Assembly (NCBI GenBank): GCA_000469685.2
Contig: LS997563.1
Coordinates: 33,386,468-33,450,467 of the forward strand
Direction of reading: 5' to 3'
Origin: Haemonchus contortus
Lineage: Eukaryota > Nematoda > Chromadorea > Rhabditida > Trichostrongylidae
Length of the DNA: 64,000 nt
Part shown: piece after piece, positions 35,401-49,149 of the stretch
Numbering within the stretch: position 1 is the stretch's first letter
Layout of the letters: each line of letters starts with the position of its first letter
Made by a program: the position numbers and the translations under genes
Notes under the pieces: model-generated
Told to the model about the DNA's origin: nothing
What the model saw: the letters and a program-made list of their open reading frames with translations, nothing else
Databases searched by the model: none

Positions 35401-38400
35401 TCCCAGTGCAATCTCTGTAAAGTAAAGGTTAATCTATGCAATTTTCTCGCTTCAAAATATAATCCACAACGGCTTCCGTCGAACCGAATGTCTACTTCGT
35501 TCTAACAATACATAAAGATCTATATACCTTATAATCGAGAATCTCTTCTCTCATTCTTTTCCTGAAGCAGTCCAAGAGCTCGGAAGAGTTGAAGGACCTA
35601 CAATGACACCGGATTAATATAAGGATTTTGAATAGCCATTAGTCATCCACTCGCGAATAGACATTTTAAAATCGGAGTGGGTAGTGACAACAGAATCAAA
35701 GCATAAAAAATATTCATTGAAGATTTGTGATTTTCGAAGACACGACCCATGGTTTCATCAGGCGCCGCTTCGGAAAGTACCGGTAGTAACCAAATGGTTG
35801 AGAAACGGTAATTTCAAACTGAACCATATTACTGCACTCAAGCAAAAACACCTTATTGCCATCTCTAGCGAGTCATTTGGATGCACTCTACCCAACGCAA
35901 ATGGACAGTGCTCGCAATTATTTATTTCTTTCATCCTATTTCGCAAGCGACAAGATGATCTGGGATTTCAAAAGTGCCGTTAGACCTATGGTCAGCTTGA
36001 TAAAAAGGAGAGAATATGGACAGACTAATAGTATGACTCTTGAACGTTAGTTTGTATATTATTGACCGAAAATGAACGAAAATCTTCTTGGGATCTGTAA
36101 GCGTCGCTATTTCTCTCCCGTTGCTCCCTTGCACCTGAGCACCTACATATTCCACTGCGCAAATACTCTACATATGAATACCCAGTATACCGTATCATCA
36201 GTCTTCGAAAAAGAGTCAGTTTTGGATGTTCTCAACAGGTTTCATAAAAGCGCAAAAGCGCACTGTATCATAAACTCCACGACTGAGAATTTCCTTCTTT
36301 TCATAAGCCAATTCCTGGATGCAATCAGGGACATTTCGGAGCCACGGGTGTTTCAGAACCATTTGATATATCTGTTCGCAGAATGGAGATATATACGAGT
36401 AGCATACGTTTTTTCTGTGTGACCGCAAGCAGACCATCAAATTAGAGCTTTCTAAGAAGAGCGCTCGTTGACACATATTATGCACGTTGACATGTAGTAC
36501 GCAGTTATGTAATACAACTCGGATGGCCCAGATCGCGGCTTACCGAATTCAGACGACCCTCTCCCCGCACCTTCAATTTTTCGAAGGCAAAGTCCAAATC
36601 TGCTGCTCCTTATCAATGTTCCCACACTACCACCTCACCCCTTCCGAATTTGAGCACTCAGAGGTTTAAGGGAAGAAGATTCATTCTCAAGGTTCAAGGG
36701 AAGTATGAATTTTTGGTCACACCCTTACTGACATTTTCTGATCGCAACATGGAATTGAAGAACAGCAACTACGGAAAAAATCACTGCTTACCTGCATTGC
36801 ATTTTCTCATTGAGAGCCCATGTTGCATTGATAGCTGTATCGCGAACAACTCCAGGCTGCAGTGCTGTTCCAGACATCAGCAAGACTTTGTGAAAGAGTC
36901 CTTAATACTCAGCGCTCGATATTTCAAATAAGTTCCGGAATTAAATTACACTATGATGTCGCGCTATGGAGCATTAAATTTCTACTTTTTTGCAGAGTAT
37001 TCAAGAATCGAGTGAAAATGCGTCGTGGCGATCTTCATCATCTATACAAATTGCATTTTACCCTAGTAAAACATTAAAAAGGAGCGAAAGAGAACTAAAC
37101 AAAACGTGGATTTCGTTAAAAAAAACACTTTCTGTAGTTGGGTCATAATGATGAATGGTCTGAAATACCTTCAGCTCTCGGTGATAGCGCTAAAATTGAG
37201 GCGCACGCTGCACCACTTCCTGAACCCATAAGAAGTATGTTTGAAGGATCTCCTCCAAACACTTCCGCATTAAGCTAAATACGAATAGTGATTTTAGCAG
37301 TCAGGCTTGAAAAGAAGCAGTAGATACATTACCTTGACCCATTTCAGGGCCCATATCTGATCCCAGAGTCCCACATTTCCCGGCAGAATTTTGTCACCAG
37401 TAGACAGGAATCCTGAAATTTCAATTATACTACGCTGTAAGTAAGGATAAGTGAAGAAGCAGTGAATAATGCTTTCACTCTATATATACCTACATACAAC
37501 ATTCGCTTTTGCGCATGGCTCCTTTTTGTCGAAAAAAGACTCATCACTTTGTGAGAATGCGACAAAATGGGTGATTTCATCCCTTGACGACAACTGCATT
37601 CGGTCACAGCTACACCCCCTAGCCCATTAATGAATTAAAGGGTCCACTTTGTGTGTTAAGCTGAATCCTTCAGATTAACGCTCATCACAAAACAGAGACT
37701 TCACAGAGTCCGGGTGAAAATGTAGTTGGGGGGGGGGGGCACCTATGTATCACAATGTCGGCATATCAAGAAATGACGTCAATGAAACGCGTTATGTCGT
37801 GTTATATCACGGACATGCCAGTTTTTGAATAAGGGCTCTCGCAGAGAAGGAGCACCGCGGTGGGCAAGTTTTCTTTCTTCTTTTCTTTTTTTCGCAGGAG
37901 GTAGTCATCCCGGCCACCCAGGTGCTCCTACCCTACCTAGGCTTATTTGGTAAACTAAATTTCCTCAGCGGAAATCGCATGAAAGAGCTAAGCTAGTCGA
38001 TTCCCATCATCCTCTACGCATCCGGATACAGTGCTGATATAACAAGGGCTAACACGTTAGACTGAGTTCATTTCTTGATATACCGACCTTTGGATGGGTG
38101 GCCCCCCCCCAACTACATTTTCACCCAGAGTCCGTATTCAATAGAATGAAAAGGTTGAATCTCGTGATTTTCAGGCGCTAAGAAAGACATATACAAAAAA
38201 AATAATGCAAAGAAAGGTAACTAGGTTAATTTTCGTTGGACACCATTTCAAACATATACAAACATATAACTTTGCTCGCTTGTTTGCTGCTTACCGAGTG
38301 GTCCGAGTCTGTAGTTGAAAGTAACGAAAATAATTTTCCGCGAAACAAAATTATCAAGAATCGCTTGCTGTGAGTAGTCGCTACCACCTCCGGACTGGAA

Positions 38401-41400
38401 GTCGCCTCCATGTATGAACACCACGACTGGGTAAGTGTCGTTGGTGTATTGGTACTGTAAAACAAAAGATACTCACTCGACCAGAAAATTCGATGAGGGA
38501 ATGAATTCTTGAGCCGCATTGATTTGAAGTAATTTGGTGTCTACTTGAGTTCTATTACATGCCAGTGCTCATAAATTGTTAAAGAGTAGGGTAAATGCTC
38601 TGAGGTTTCTTACGATTGTCTTGTCGAGACAAAGTACATTTCGATCCTACAACTCTGGGCTTTGATCGCAACATGAGTTCCAAAGCTAAGTGAAAGCTCA
38701 TTAACGGGAGGTACGGTCAAAGGGGTCAAAGCGTATCATTTTTTTTTCAATGAAAAAATTCTTAAGAAAACGGGATCATCGGACTTGTCACCCCTCCAAT
38801 TTTCGTTTTTACCCCATAGGATCTAGTCTACAACCGTTTCTGTCTAACGGTTATCGGGAAATTGGATGATATATGACTGTGTCAGATGATGTCCGAGCTA
38901 TTGACAACTGTAGTGGCGTCCTAAATCTTTCTTTACTAAGCCAGAACTCGGTAGGCTGGTCAGGACTTCCCTTGCGCCCCTGTATGCGTCGGGATTTGGT
39001 TTCCCACTTGCGAAATATTTCAGGACAGGTTGCCTGCGAGCACCCACAAGTACACTCATGTTCTTGAAACAAGTCAGAAGGCAATACTGCTCAGGGTATC
39101 AACTTACTGGTGTTGGCGAGAAAACGTTCAAATATAAGCAATCTTCAGAAAAGTGAGCTGCATGTCTCTCTGGATCAGTAGCCAAAGAGTCCATACGTTG
39201 AACACATAATGCACTGAATTGAGTTGCATTCATCACGCCTCTCCATTTTGCTGGTTCTTTCGGTACCTAAAAAAGCAGGAGCATCCACCTTTCCAGTTAC
39301 ATTACTATTCTTTTGTGATTATCATATAGCGTCATAGTTAACTTTTCCATGCGAAGGTATATGCTCGCACCGAAAGCGCACTAGTTCAACGATTTCTGAG
39401 CGCTGATCAAACAAATGAACTGATATTCGGTTAGGCTTCTCATTTCAGATTTGATCTGTGCACGATACTGAACTTTCAAATAGCGATATAATAACTTGTA
39501 TCGATAAAAAGCTTCCATAAAGTTTTTGCTTCCCTATTCTCTTTATCTTCTTCAATTATTCATATTTTATTCGACTAGATAGCGCGCTGAATCCCAAGTT
39601 TCCGCTCCTAATTAGAGTTGCATCGCAACCGTGTAAGCGTCAAGCGTCGACGCTCAACCTCGTGCCTGAAGAGGCTCGGCGCTGGCAGGTCGCGTCCACA
39701 TCTGAGCCGTTCGGAGCACAGGACGTCGGCAGCGGTAGCGTGTTTTCCAAATTAGTTCTTGTTCTTTTATGATGTAAACAAGGAGGAAACAGATGAGAGC
39801 AACGGAAAGAGATGAGCAAATAGCGAAAAACTTGAAAAAAACTGGAGGAAAAGAAGGGAAAGTGATAAAAAGTAGCACGAAAATCTGCGGATTCTTGAAG
39901 AGGAAGCGAGCAAAATAACGTGCAAACTAGGACTGTAATCTACAAGCAAACAGCTCAGAAAAAAGTCCGTCAGGGGCGAAATGCGACAGCCAATATGACG
40001 TAAAAACCATCTGAAATAATAATCACCGTCGACGTGCGCGGTCTCGCAAACGCTGAATCACGAAAGCAATCTATTAAATCTACTTTGGATGTAAATGGTA
40101 TAAAATTGATTCAAAACGCCAACACTATGAGATCGCTGGACTAGTAAAGATGCTACAGCGTCACATGCTATAGATTGATGCTTTCTGATGGGAAACATCA
40201 ATTCTACTCATAGGATCTCGAAGTGTCTAGAAATGAGGCTATGATACAAAGTCCAAGCGAAGGCTAGGGGTCAAGTCAGTACCGCCCGCTGCATGCCGCT
40301 CGTGAAAGTGGATTTGGATATTCTCGGGACCTGGGGTGGCCTTTGTCAACCTTAATCTATATCTTCTAACATAAAACAGTGCAAAAGATTGGCTACCCGT
40401 ACCTGGCGTCTGAAGACTAGAAGGTGTAATCTACCCACTCCCAAAGATTTTTTTACGACTACGCATCAGCATCAATTCCTGACAAGGAGGAGATGGAAAC
40501 GGCTCACATAGAGCTGTAGTGCTCCCTAAGCATTTTTTCCAGAGGATGTCGCCGGCGACATAATAAGCCTCAGAAAAATATGAAGATTTTCCATCGGAGA
40601 TCATGGAACGTACCAGCTCTCTCACTTGCAATATACTTGGGAGTCAACCAGAGGATGGTTACGAAGATGGGACGTCCTGTAGAAAGTGCTGATAGAGCTG
40701 TTAGTTCGGAGTTCTTCACAATATCAAATCATTGGCTCCTTCGTCTCCACGTCTTATTGTGGCTAGAGAGCAAATTCGATAAACGAAGCTTCCAGGCGGT
40801 CGTCTATTAGGAAGTCATGTCCGTTCCCTTTCCAGTTTATCCGAAGTGCCACTCACTTATCGGAAATATTTTAAAGGAGCACGAGTTCATTGAACAGAAC
40901 TGTAGTTCTGTTCGAAGCCACTAATGAAAACAGGCTCTCTCGGTTGGAGTAGAATAAGTGAAGCAAGTTAGTAAAGTATTTCTTTTCGCGACTTACAAGA
41001 CTAGAACGATTCAACTAGCGTTCTACATCTTTACGGATCAGTCAGTGGATAGAGGAGGACAACGGAGAAAGTCCCCTAGAAGCTCCATTTGATCCTTTTT
41101 AATTTTCTTCTCACTACTCACCGTAGGGCCGATATTTTATCTATCCACCAGTTATGAATGAAGTATCGAAAAGGAAAAAGAGCTTATCCAGGGAGGTGAT
41201 TACACTGGAAAAGTTCGATCAAAAATTAAGGAAAACAACTGAAGCTAGATAAGCCGTTTTAGGAATCGAGAAATCCTTTTTGAGTTCCCATTAAACAGTA
41301 GAAATCGAGGGTAATACCAATGACAACGTCTTTTGCAAAGCCAACTACTGAGTTAATTTTCATCGATACTTAGGCGCATTTTTTAATCGATTTGAAATGA

Positions 41401-44400
41401 AAAGATAGTGAAGTTCTGAGAGACCGCTCACAGCAGCTACACATTACATCGCTGAAAAGCCCACAATTTCTTACCGAAAAATGAAGCCAGATCTAAAGCA
41501 AAAGTAAAAATTTTTGTTAATTCGAAGACGCAAGAGCTCGTGAATTTCCAAGATTAACGAATCTAACAGCTGCAGCAGTTTGTGGGAGCGTTTGAAGGAA
41601 GATTCAAGGAGGAAAAGATGGCTATTATGCACGCTCTTCATGGCACCCACAGCTACCAGATAGCAAGCGGTTAGTTGGCAGAGGTTTTGAAACAAGCCAT
41701 GAAATGAATAGCCAATTAAATACTACTAAAGCGGACTGTGAACCCATGTGTACATAAATATGTATATAAGCTAGACCTAGGATTTGCTGTGAAGTGAAAA
41801 AAATTCTTCGTCCTCTTCTAATGTTCGGGAGGAGAGGACTCAAAACCAAATTCAAATCTTCAACTATTGCCCATCACAAAACTCTGCGCCGAAGTGAGGG
41901 CTTGTGGAATTATATACGAAATATGTTATAAATTGTTCTGATTCGGAGTGGTAGGTACGCCAATTACCAGGGTAAGTGAAGAAAACCTTTGGAAATTCTC
42001 CTAAATCCAGCAGAGAGAACTGCCTTAAGAACTATGTTGACCAGGCCTACACTCCTATGTCGCTCACTCAAGATCATATAATATATCGGCTCATCGTAGA
42101 GACCCTCCGACTTGACTATCTACCATAATCACTTGTGGACTACCCAAAGTGGAAGGCAATATAATATCCCTCATATCGGCAACATATTCAGCAGACGGAA
42201 CCTAAATAAAATTAAAAGGCTCCCAAATAGCTCATTCTTGGACTCTAGCAGCTCGAATCTAACATCAGTGGTTATTCGCATTCTGCGAACCTGAGGATAT
42301 CATACTGCCCAGCGAAAAAGAAAACACCGCGAAGTTCTCAGATTATTGGAGAGTTAAAGGTTTCGTGACAACTCTTATCTTAATAGTGAGAATACAAAGT
42401 CCACGAATGAGGCGAAACTTGCGGCATAGTCGTCTTTATCTAATGACGAATAATAAATAAAATTTCGTTTTGTTCTTACGGTACTGTCTGTGATCGGTCC
42501 TTGTCACTGCACGTATCAGTCTTTATCATTAGTTTTTGTTACCGACCACTCATGAACCATTAACCCAAAAAGCGTAGCTGACTTAACTTAGGCCTTGTAT
42601 ACCTCCCTGTCAATGACCATCAACTGCTATCGCACCGTCACCAATCATCTACAATTCCGAAACTTCGCAATAATCCACCAAGATGTCAAAATTCCTATAT
42701 TGGAAGGGAGAACGTGACTTTCCTTCAACGGACTCATCAGCCCCTACAGTTGTTGCCCATTCTGTCACAAACAATCACGACCAGTTTATAAGCCACATCA
42801 CCTACCAGTAAGGCGTGAGGTTCCTCTGTCAACACAGAGAAAGTACTGGAACCTCCATTATTAGTCCTTATCAACTACTATCATTTTTATCAAAACCATC
42901 CGTAAAAACTACAAAATGGTCATAACAAGCAGCGAAAGCGAAGGGCAAAGTAGCATTAGTATGTAGTAGTAGAAATGTAAGTATTATATTTAGAAAAAGA
43001 TGACATAAAAGGCGAAGAACAGAATCAAAAGATATTAATAATTAGCTTCGCTTCTCTCGGGCTTTAACCTCGGCGATAATGATGTTCTTATTTTTGCAAC
43101 TAGGATTCACAAATACTTACACAAGAAAGAAAATATCTGATAATATAATATCTAATAATATCTAATAATAATATCTAATCTAGTTTAATAGAACAGAAAA
43201 TTTTGGCTTCTAAGTTAAGCGCTTCCCACACTTCTATACTGATACCTCTTTACGTATGGAACTTAGTACTACATATCCCGAAATCTGAGAATATCCAGAG
43301 CATGTACGTGTAATGATGAATTCTGGAAAGTCCAAATTAAATATACTTACAGACTAAAAATTTGGCTACGGTTCAGATTTATTTGCTACATTACTTATCG
43401 AGTGACTAGCTTGGAGTGAACCCATCAATTACAAATCTTGTCTAAGGCAGATATACCTGTCTAGAACCCAACTATGTATGACAGTTAGTTTCCATTTCAC
43501 TTGTTTTTAATTTCATTTTCTATTTTAGACTAGTCCTTATCAATTTGTAATGTTTTGTAACAGTTATTCACTATTACATAAGCTTTTTATAAAGTTCTAT
43601 TGCAATATTAGGGAAGTTTTTTTCCCTAACACCCACCTCTCCCCTAGCTCAGAGGGAGAGTATCGTTTATTTCAGCTTCTGTCTAGAGCACGAGCGGAAC
43701 AGAAGCTGAACGGTAGCTCCGATCACTCCTCTTCCAAGCAATAGATGAAGTGCTTGACTTGATGACTGTAGTTACAATGACGCTATTCCATTTGGATGGA
43801 TGGACGAACAAAGCTATTCGCAATATAATGTTAGATTCTCAGCGCAACTCAGAAAATTATTTTAGCGCAGAATCGGAAAAGGATTCGTGAAATTCCATCT
43901 GGTGTTCACAAGTAGAGGGTTTCAACTCACTCTTATATGAAAACACATTTGTATTATTACGATTATTCACGCACTGTTACGTGCAAGTTTAGTTTAGTTT
44001 ATAAATGTGACATGTATTTATATATATTATGAATTTATAGAGTATACTTATGGTCATAAAATCCGGATATATTTGTGCGCTTTATAAATAGTAAATAAAC
44101 AAGTTCATATTATAAAATTTCCCATTAAGTTAAGTTCCAACCAAGTGTTATGATCTATAAACCCTTCCTGTCAACGGGAGAATTTCGAAATTTTGTTGGA
44201 TGATTTGGGGTGTGTCCGACTCGAAAACGAAATAATAATTATAAGCTGACTGTCATTAGAAATTTGGCATCCTGTCTTCTACATACATAAATTACAAGCT
44301 TGTAAATTACATGAACATGCAAAAGAGAATGTATGAAAAAGAACAAACTTGAAATCGAAGATAGCCAACAGGAGGCATGGCATACGGAATACCTTTGAAT

Positions 44401-44621
44401 ACTGTGTAATCTTCACCTTTAACAATCTGAAAAGCAAATCATGAACACCGATCCAGTAGTGAATTCTAGAAATGCTCACTGACCACACGTTCGCCCCGTA
44501 TTGCTCCAGAATTTATCGTAAGTTCAAAGGGTGAGATATGACGAAGTTGGCAGAATGACAACCGAAATAAAATAAAGAATAACAGTGGACGTGGCCAATC
44601 AGATCGCCACAGTATATGCAT
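29415..44621 (-). CDS. Membrane cholinesterase-like protein lacking the catalytic serine
   Basis: A sixteen-exon model, about 725 residues, phase-consistent throughout. Exons from 44621 down: 44484-44621, 44349-44426, 39108-39266, 38295-38454, 37333-37412, 37169-37274, 36792-36900, 35528-35597, 35264-35414, 34994-35190, 33168-33291, 32957-33110, 32795-32894, 32406-32525, 31536-31794, 29415-29587. A signal peptide (about 1-25, LLFFILFRLSFCQ) precedes SGAIRGERV, KGIPYAMPPVGYLRF, EDCLYLNVFSPTP, VVFIHGGDF, FVTFNYRLGPLGFLSTGD, NVGLWDQIWALKWV and GGDPSNILLMGSGSGAAC, all carboxylesterase type-B landmarks. Position 224, where GESAG has Ser, is Gly, while Glu345 (TTRDESS) and His465 (GAFHGADKLHLF) remain. 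After the esterase fold come an acidic stalk, a TM helix (about 692-715) and a ten-residue tail ending DDDEL. It is therefore probably a non-enzymatic adhesion or receptor molecule like neuroligin or gliotactin (inference). The exon 9/10 and 15/16 junctions are the least certain. Confidence 0.88.
34216..34789. mobile_element. Mariner-type MITE in esterase intron 10
   Basis: A 574-bp segment is flanked by TA (34214-34215 and 34790-34791). Its ends are near-perfect inverted repeats: left TTAGGTTGATGCCTAATTAT, right (reversed) TTAGGTTGATGCATAATTAT, both continuing TGCGGATTTTTTC. One mismatch occurs in about 33 bp. This terminus resembles the TTAGGTTG-TGCA-AA-TAATTGCGG ends of the Hsmar2/MADE1 mariner group (known). 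No transposase motif is recognisable inside, so it is a non-autonomous or deleted copy. Confidence 0.8.
37713..38125. mobile_element. MULE-like MITE with 9-bp target duplication, esterase intron 4
   Basis: The 413-bp element is bordered by the direct repeat CAGAGTCCG (37704-37712 and 38126-38134). Long terminal inverted repeats of about 70 bp start GGTGAAAATGTAGTTG, continue into a G run (12 G on the left, 9 on the right), then CACC or CCACC, and end around TATCAAGAAATGA. A 9-bp duplication with long inverted repeats is typical of Mutator-like elements (known). The interior has no open frame, so it is non-autonomous. It lies wholly inside an intron of the esterase-like gene. Confidence 0.8.
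39267..44348 (-). other. Large intron 2 of the esterase-like gene
   Basis: A 5.1-kb intron separates the exon ending GYLRFQ from the exon starting VPKEPAKW. It holds AT-rich sequence, simple (TAATA)n-like runs near 43130-43185, and open frames without recognisable domains (40431-40631, 41471-41855, both -; 40580-40810 +). I cannot support any nested gene. Confidence 0.6.
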
Positions 44622-47600
44622 TTCCTATCTGCTGTCACCAACCTACATAGGAAAATTCCCTGAAATATGAATTATTATTCTCAAAAATCACATACAAAGT
44701 AAGTCACAACAATTTGTTACGATTCGGAAAGGTAATAATAATTCTGAATTCTGAGTGATAATCGAAAATAAAAACTGCGTCCTCGAGAGGTCCCTCGACC
44801 AGTGGGGCGTTCTGTAGTTTTCAAGCACGAATAAATTAACAAATAGGAGTAATTGCACAATTGTAAGGCTCGCAAAAAGCTCTATACTTGTAATTATCTA
44901 TTGTGAAAGCGAGGTTTCTCATGTTTTTCAAGTTGTTAAGTACCCCGAACACCACGTGTAGAAGCGACCCAGGCGATTCGGCGACCTTGTCGCCCCACAG
45001 CAGTGAATATTACGCATGTTAACACAGAATATAGGACTCAAGAAATACTTTTTTAGTACAAAAATCGCGATGGAAATACGAAGATATCAAAAGATACTGA
45101 ACAAAACACCCATATCAGTCCCCGCTACCACTACGAGAGAGCTGGATCGATAGCTTTACTAGCGAGTGAGGGCTCAATGCCCCTGGAGACTAAGGATACA
45201 CACTACGGCATCCTTAAACAGTGACATATGTACATGATGATGAAGGAGAGACATCGAACAAAGAAATAGTTACAAATGGCAAAGGTGGATGATACCGGCC
45301 CTCTTGCTTGCTATTTCGAAGGACCGGGGTAACCTGACAGAAAGCATAAGAGACAGGATCACGTTTAATTGACGGAATCCTTACAGAGCGAGTTTTATTT
45401 GCAACTGGAGTAAATAAACATATCTATAAGTGTAAATGTCAACAAACGTCACGAAGTATAAACAGCTATTTGCATTGCAGTGCTTGTGTCATAGTGCCCG
45501 CCTAATTCCTGAGTTCCTTCATTTCTTCCCAATCCCACCCCTTCTCCCCTTCTTCGGGATTTTTGTTTGCAGGAATGATTACAATTTGTGAGAAGGTGAA
45601 TCCTCTAGGTCTGCTGGACCATTTCAATGAGCAGTTCTGGGCTTTTCACAAAAAAGCGTGCTGCCCGATGTAGGCGCGGTGATCCCAGGGGACCGTGCAA
45701 GTAGGTCTGGCAGATTTCTTGGGAAATTCGGGTTTGGGCATGGCTAACCTAAAGATTACTCCCACTGAATTATCAAAGTGTCTCAAAGAGATCAGTAAGT
45801 CCTCCAGTAAGCCTATGTGGATCCCTGCACACAATCTCAATGCTTCAGTTCGAAGCTAGAAAAAGTTTATGTCGTTCATTATCAAAAGGACCTACAAGGG
45901 TGAGTACCATATCATTGTTTGAGACCTTCAAATAAAGCAGTGTACCCTGTTGATGTGATTAGTAAGTTAACAACTACTCAGATGCACGCAAACTCGTTAG
46001 CGCTTCAATCGAGATCGATTCGAGAACTCACAATGGCACTTCCAAGCTAGCGATGCCAATTACGGAGGGCTCTCTGCCAGATTGTACTAGTTTCAACTTC
46101 GAATGAGCTACATCACCGCAGCTGAAATCCGCCTGATTAGGAAATTCGGCCCATTTCTTCGCGAAGACATGTCACGCGAGATCGATTCGCAGTTTTGGGA
46201 ACGACTTCTGCATCTTTGTGCTTCCATGCACGAATGTATTTTTGGTTCGTGAAATGGACCCTCACTGTTTTAGCTCAAATCACAGAAAACTACATCAAAT
46301 AACTCCGGACTTGATAATCATGGAAGCAGTAATCGCGCCAGTGTATGAGGCTCCCTAGTCAAGGTTGTTTTTTGAATATCGTTGCTTTCATTTCAAGAGC
46401 AGCTTTGTGAAGTGGCATTCTTAGTATTTTGGATTAGTCTAAAAACCACACCGGAGATTCCAATAGAATCGAGCATGGCATCGATGAAAATAGCCTTCCT
46501 TGTACAACAATCCTTTCTGAACTGCCAGATCCGACCGAAGACCCCCGTACCTAACAGCTTCCAGATAGTAACGCTGAAGGAAAGTAGGCGTAGAACTACG
46601 AATGTTCGCCTAAACACAAAGGGCAGAGTCGTCAAATCATATCAAATTATGCCCATGAGAGTTTGAGGAATGGGAACGTTAGACTGTTCATAATATTGGA
46701 AGTTATGGAATGCGCTTCTCTTAACATTTCCGAACCTTAGATCTATAGCACATCCGCTTAAGCCAGGTGCATAGTACAATGAGAGGAAACATGTTTCCTG
46801 TGTGCTTCGTTTTTTGTTAGAAGGTGCTGCCTGGCAAAGCAAGAAAAGAGAGAGGTAGTTCATAGCTGATTCCACTAGCTTCTTCAACCGAATGTGAAAC
46901 TCGCCTAAGGTGATATAAACAATTTTTGGTCCCTGTCCGTCCTATAGTAGTCATCAGTAGACGAATCAAGTAGCCATCGGACATGACTACCCTGGTTCCC
47001 AATGCTTCTAATGAACTGATAACGGGACCTTATGTAATTGTGAACAATGCGTAAGGAATTTCGAAGACTACTAGCTCTTCCTCATGTTAGATTATTGTCA
47101 ACCCGGAGCCGCTGTTTTGAATAATGAACCACTTCTGTCGACGTCAGCCGTTTTTGTGGGGAATTCCCAGCACGCGGCTACTGAATGACGCCAGCCTCTG
47201 ATTGGTGTTTCTTGAATTTTTCTCGCTATGCTGGTATATATCCTTCGTTGTTGGGTCCATCTTTGTCCTAACTGAGAATTCTAACCTTCATGCTCACGAC
47301 TTTTCAAGAAGCTTGCTTACAGCCACATCTATAATACAGGATCAAAAGTGAAGTTATATATCAAAAAGTATCAAGCAGAGAGAGATCTCTTTCACATTCC
47401 GCGAGACCACTTTCTCCAAAAGATTGGAGAAGCAGATGTGCGTGAATCCTTTGACTTTCTGAAGGTTTATTAGTTTGACGGCAAATGAACTCTCTCAATT
47501 TTTAACACTTCTACATACATACATAGAGCTGCTCCGTACACGCTCAGCAGTGCTTTTAGGAAACCTTTACCAAGTCAGATCATCCGAAGCTAAAGCAAAG

Positions 47601-49140
47601 CACGTTAGGCTGTAGCATCTCGTTACACAAGTAGGCAAGCAATACTTCCGTTGAATCAGTATGGGGTAAGGATGCCTTCTTCACACGGTATGTGCACGGA
47701 AGAGCAAAGGGAGAAGCTTGGTGATCCCTGAAACCTGAGTTCTCTGCAACCTTTATGGGAAACTTCCATCTCGAAGGGTTGCCTCATGGTAGAGCGGACC
47801 AGTCAGAACAATGAGCATAGGGCTAGTTCAACAAAGTTCCGTGAAACATTGCATCATTGACAAGAAGTGAGACTTCGAAGAAGAAGAGTGATTGATAGAA
47901 CGTTCCTTGTCTCAAGCACGAACCGAGAAATTGGGAAAATTTTGCAGGGTGTTTGCAAGCTGACAAGCACATTTTGCATGAACGGTTTTAATGGGACCTT
48001 TGAGCTGAATTTTACAAGGAAATAAAATAAAATAATAGTATCAATAAAATGATAAGCAAGACATGGGGAGCTAACCCTCCCAAAATTACTTCAAGTTGAT
48101 CAGTTCCTTCCTCTGTAGAAATGAACAAAAGCTGACCAGCGTAGACCACACGAATTTCAACATGCTAGTTCATCTACCGATCTGCTATTTTACACTCATA
48201 TACGAAATGCAAATGAATGTTGGTCACTCAGCTCATTACGGATATACTGGAGAAGCATTCCTAAAGCTAAAATTGAAACAAGTCAGAATTGAATCGAAGT
48301 GTTACGTCAAAATGACGTGAAAAGCGCATTATCCGTCTTGACAAAGTGATACTATGGATATTTATTTACTTATTCACGTAAATACATGCTGTAAATATTT
48401 AAAAAAACAAACAAGAATCCTGATATAATATTAACTGTCTAATCATTTTGTAAATTGGTCTTTTAAAAACACAGTCATTAAAATCATTAGGGGAATGAGA
48501 TTACGACGTAAAAGCTATCCGAAGCTCGATCGAACTCTGTTGCTAAAAACTGATATCTATATGATGGATATAGTATGAACTATTCCAAAGTGATACCGAT
48601 TTACAATAAAATGAAGTGAGAAATTAAACAAAGGTCATGTACTATAAGCCCGACCCCTGCAACACACTTCGGAATGAAAAGAAAGCTGAGAACGGTTTAT
48701 CTTTAGCCCGTTTCTAGGTGCTTCACCTCACCTCTCTATGAAAAGTGAAGCGTCAAGTTCCCGATAGACGTTGAAAAATCAGCCTCAACATAATTTTGCT
48801 CGTGGAAGAGTGATAAATGTTCTGCTGCAGCACGATAGAATGGCGTGTTCGCGATTTGTTCACAGCGACAGCGCCCTTGACTGCAACGTCACGAAAAACA
48901 TCGCACTGGTCGTTCAGCATCCTCATGAAAGTGTGCGACAACTTAGAATTAAAGGCTTTCAAAAATGTCCCAAAATGACAGGCCGAGTTTTTGTAGTTGT
49001 CGCTTCAACTAGAACTCACATGCGTCTGTAGAATCCTTTTTTAAAGAGATTAACAAACCGTTCCTATCAAAGCTCGCAAAGAATCCAGTACTCTGGTTGA
49101 TGACTCAATCTTAAATCGATACATATATATTTGCATATAC
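44622..49140. other. Intergenic with repeat-like and two exon-like islands
   Basis: Near 46121-46250 (+) a segment after CACCGCAG reads IRLIRKFGPFLREDMSREI, then FWERLLHLCASMHE before a possible donor. Near 47341-47467 (+) a segment after ATACAG reads KVKLYIKKYQAERDLFHIPR, then KIGEADVRESFDFLK before AAG/GTTTAT. Both have protein-like composition and splice-like borders, but I recognise neither and cannot connect them. Other sequence (45490-45850, 46380-46660) looks like decayed repeat. Confidence 0.25.
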
Positions 49141-49149
49141 AGATTACCG

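Noticed and set aside
36216..36485. Minus-strand frame containing SSNLMVCLRS inside esterase intron 7, resembling an alternative exon
   Set aside because: The real exon 8 (35528-35597, SFNSSELLDCFRK) joins exon 7 in perfect phase, whereas this segment is out of phase and runs into non-esterase sequence and a stop.
47030..47110. Frame reading LFLMLDYCQPG, like a CR1 LINE C-terminus
   Set aside because: The match is only a few residues long and nothing around it supports a reverse transcriptase.
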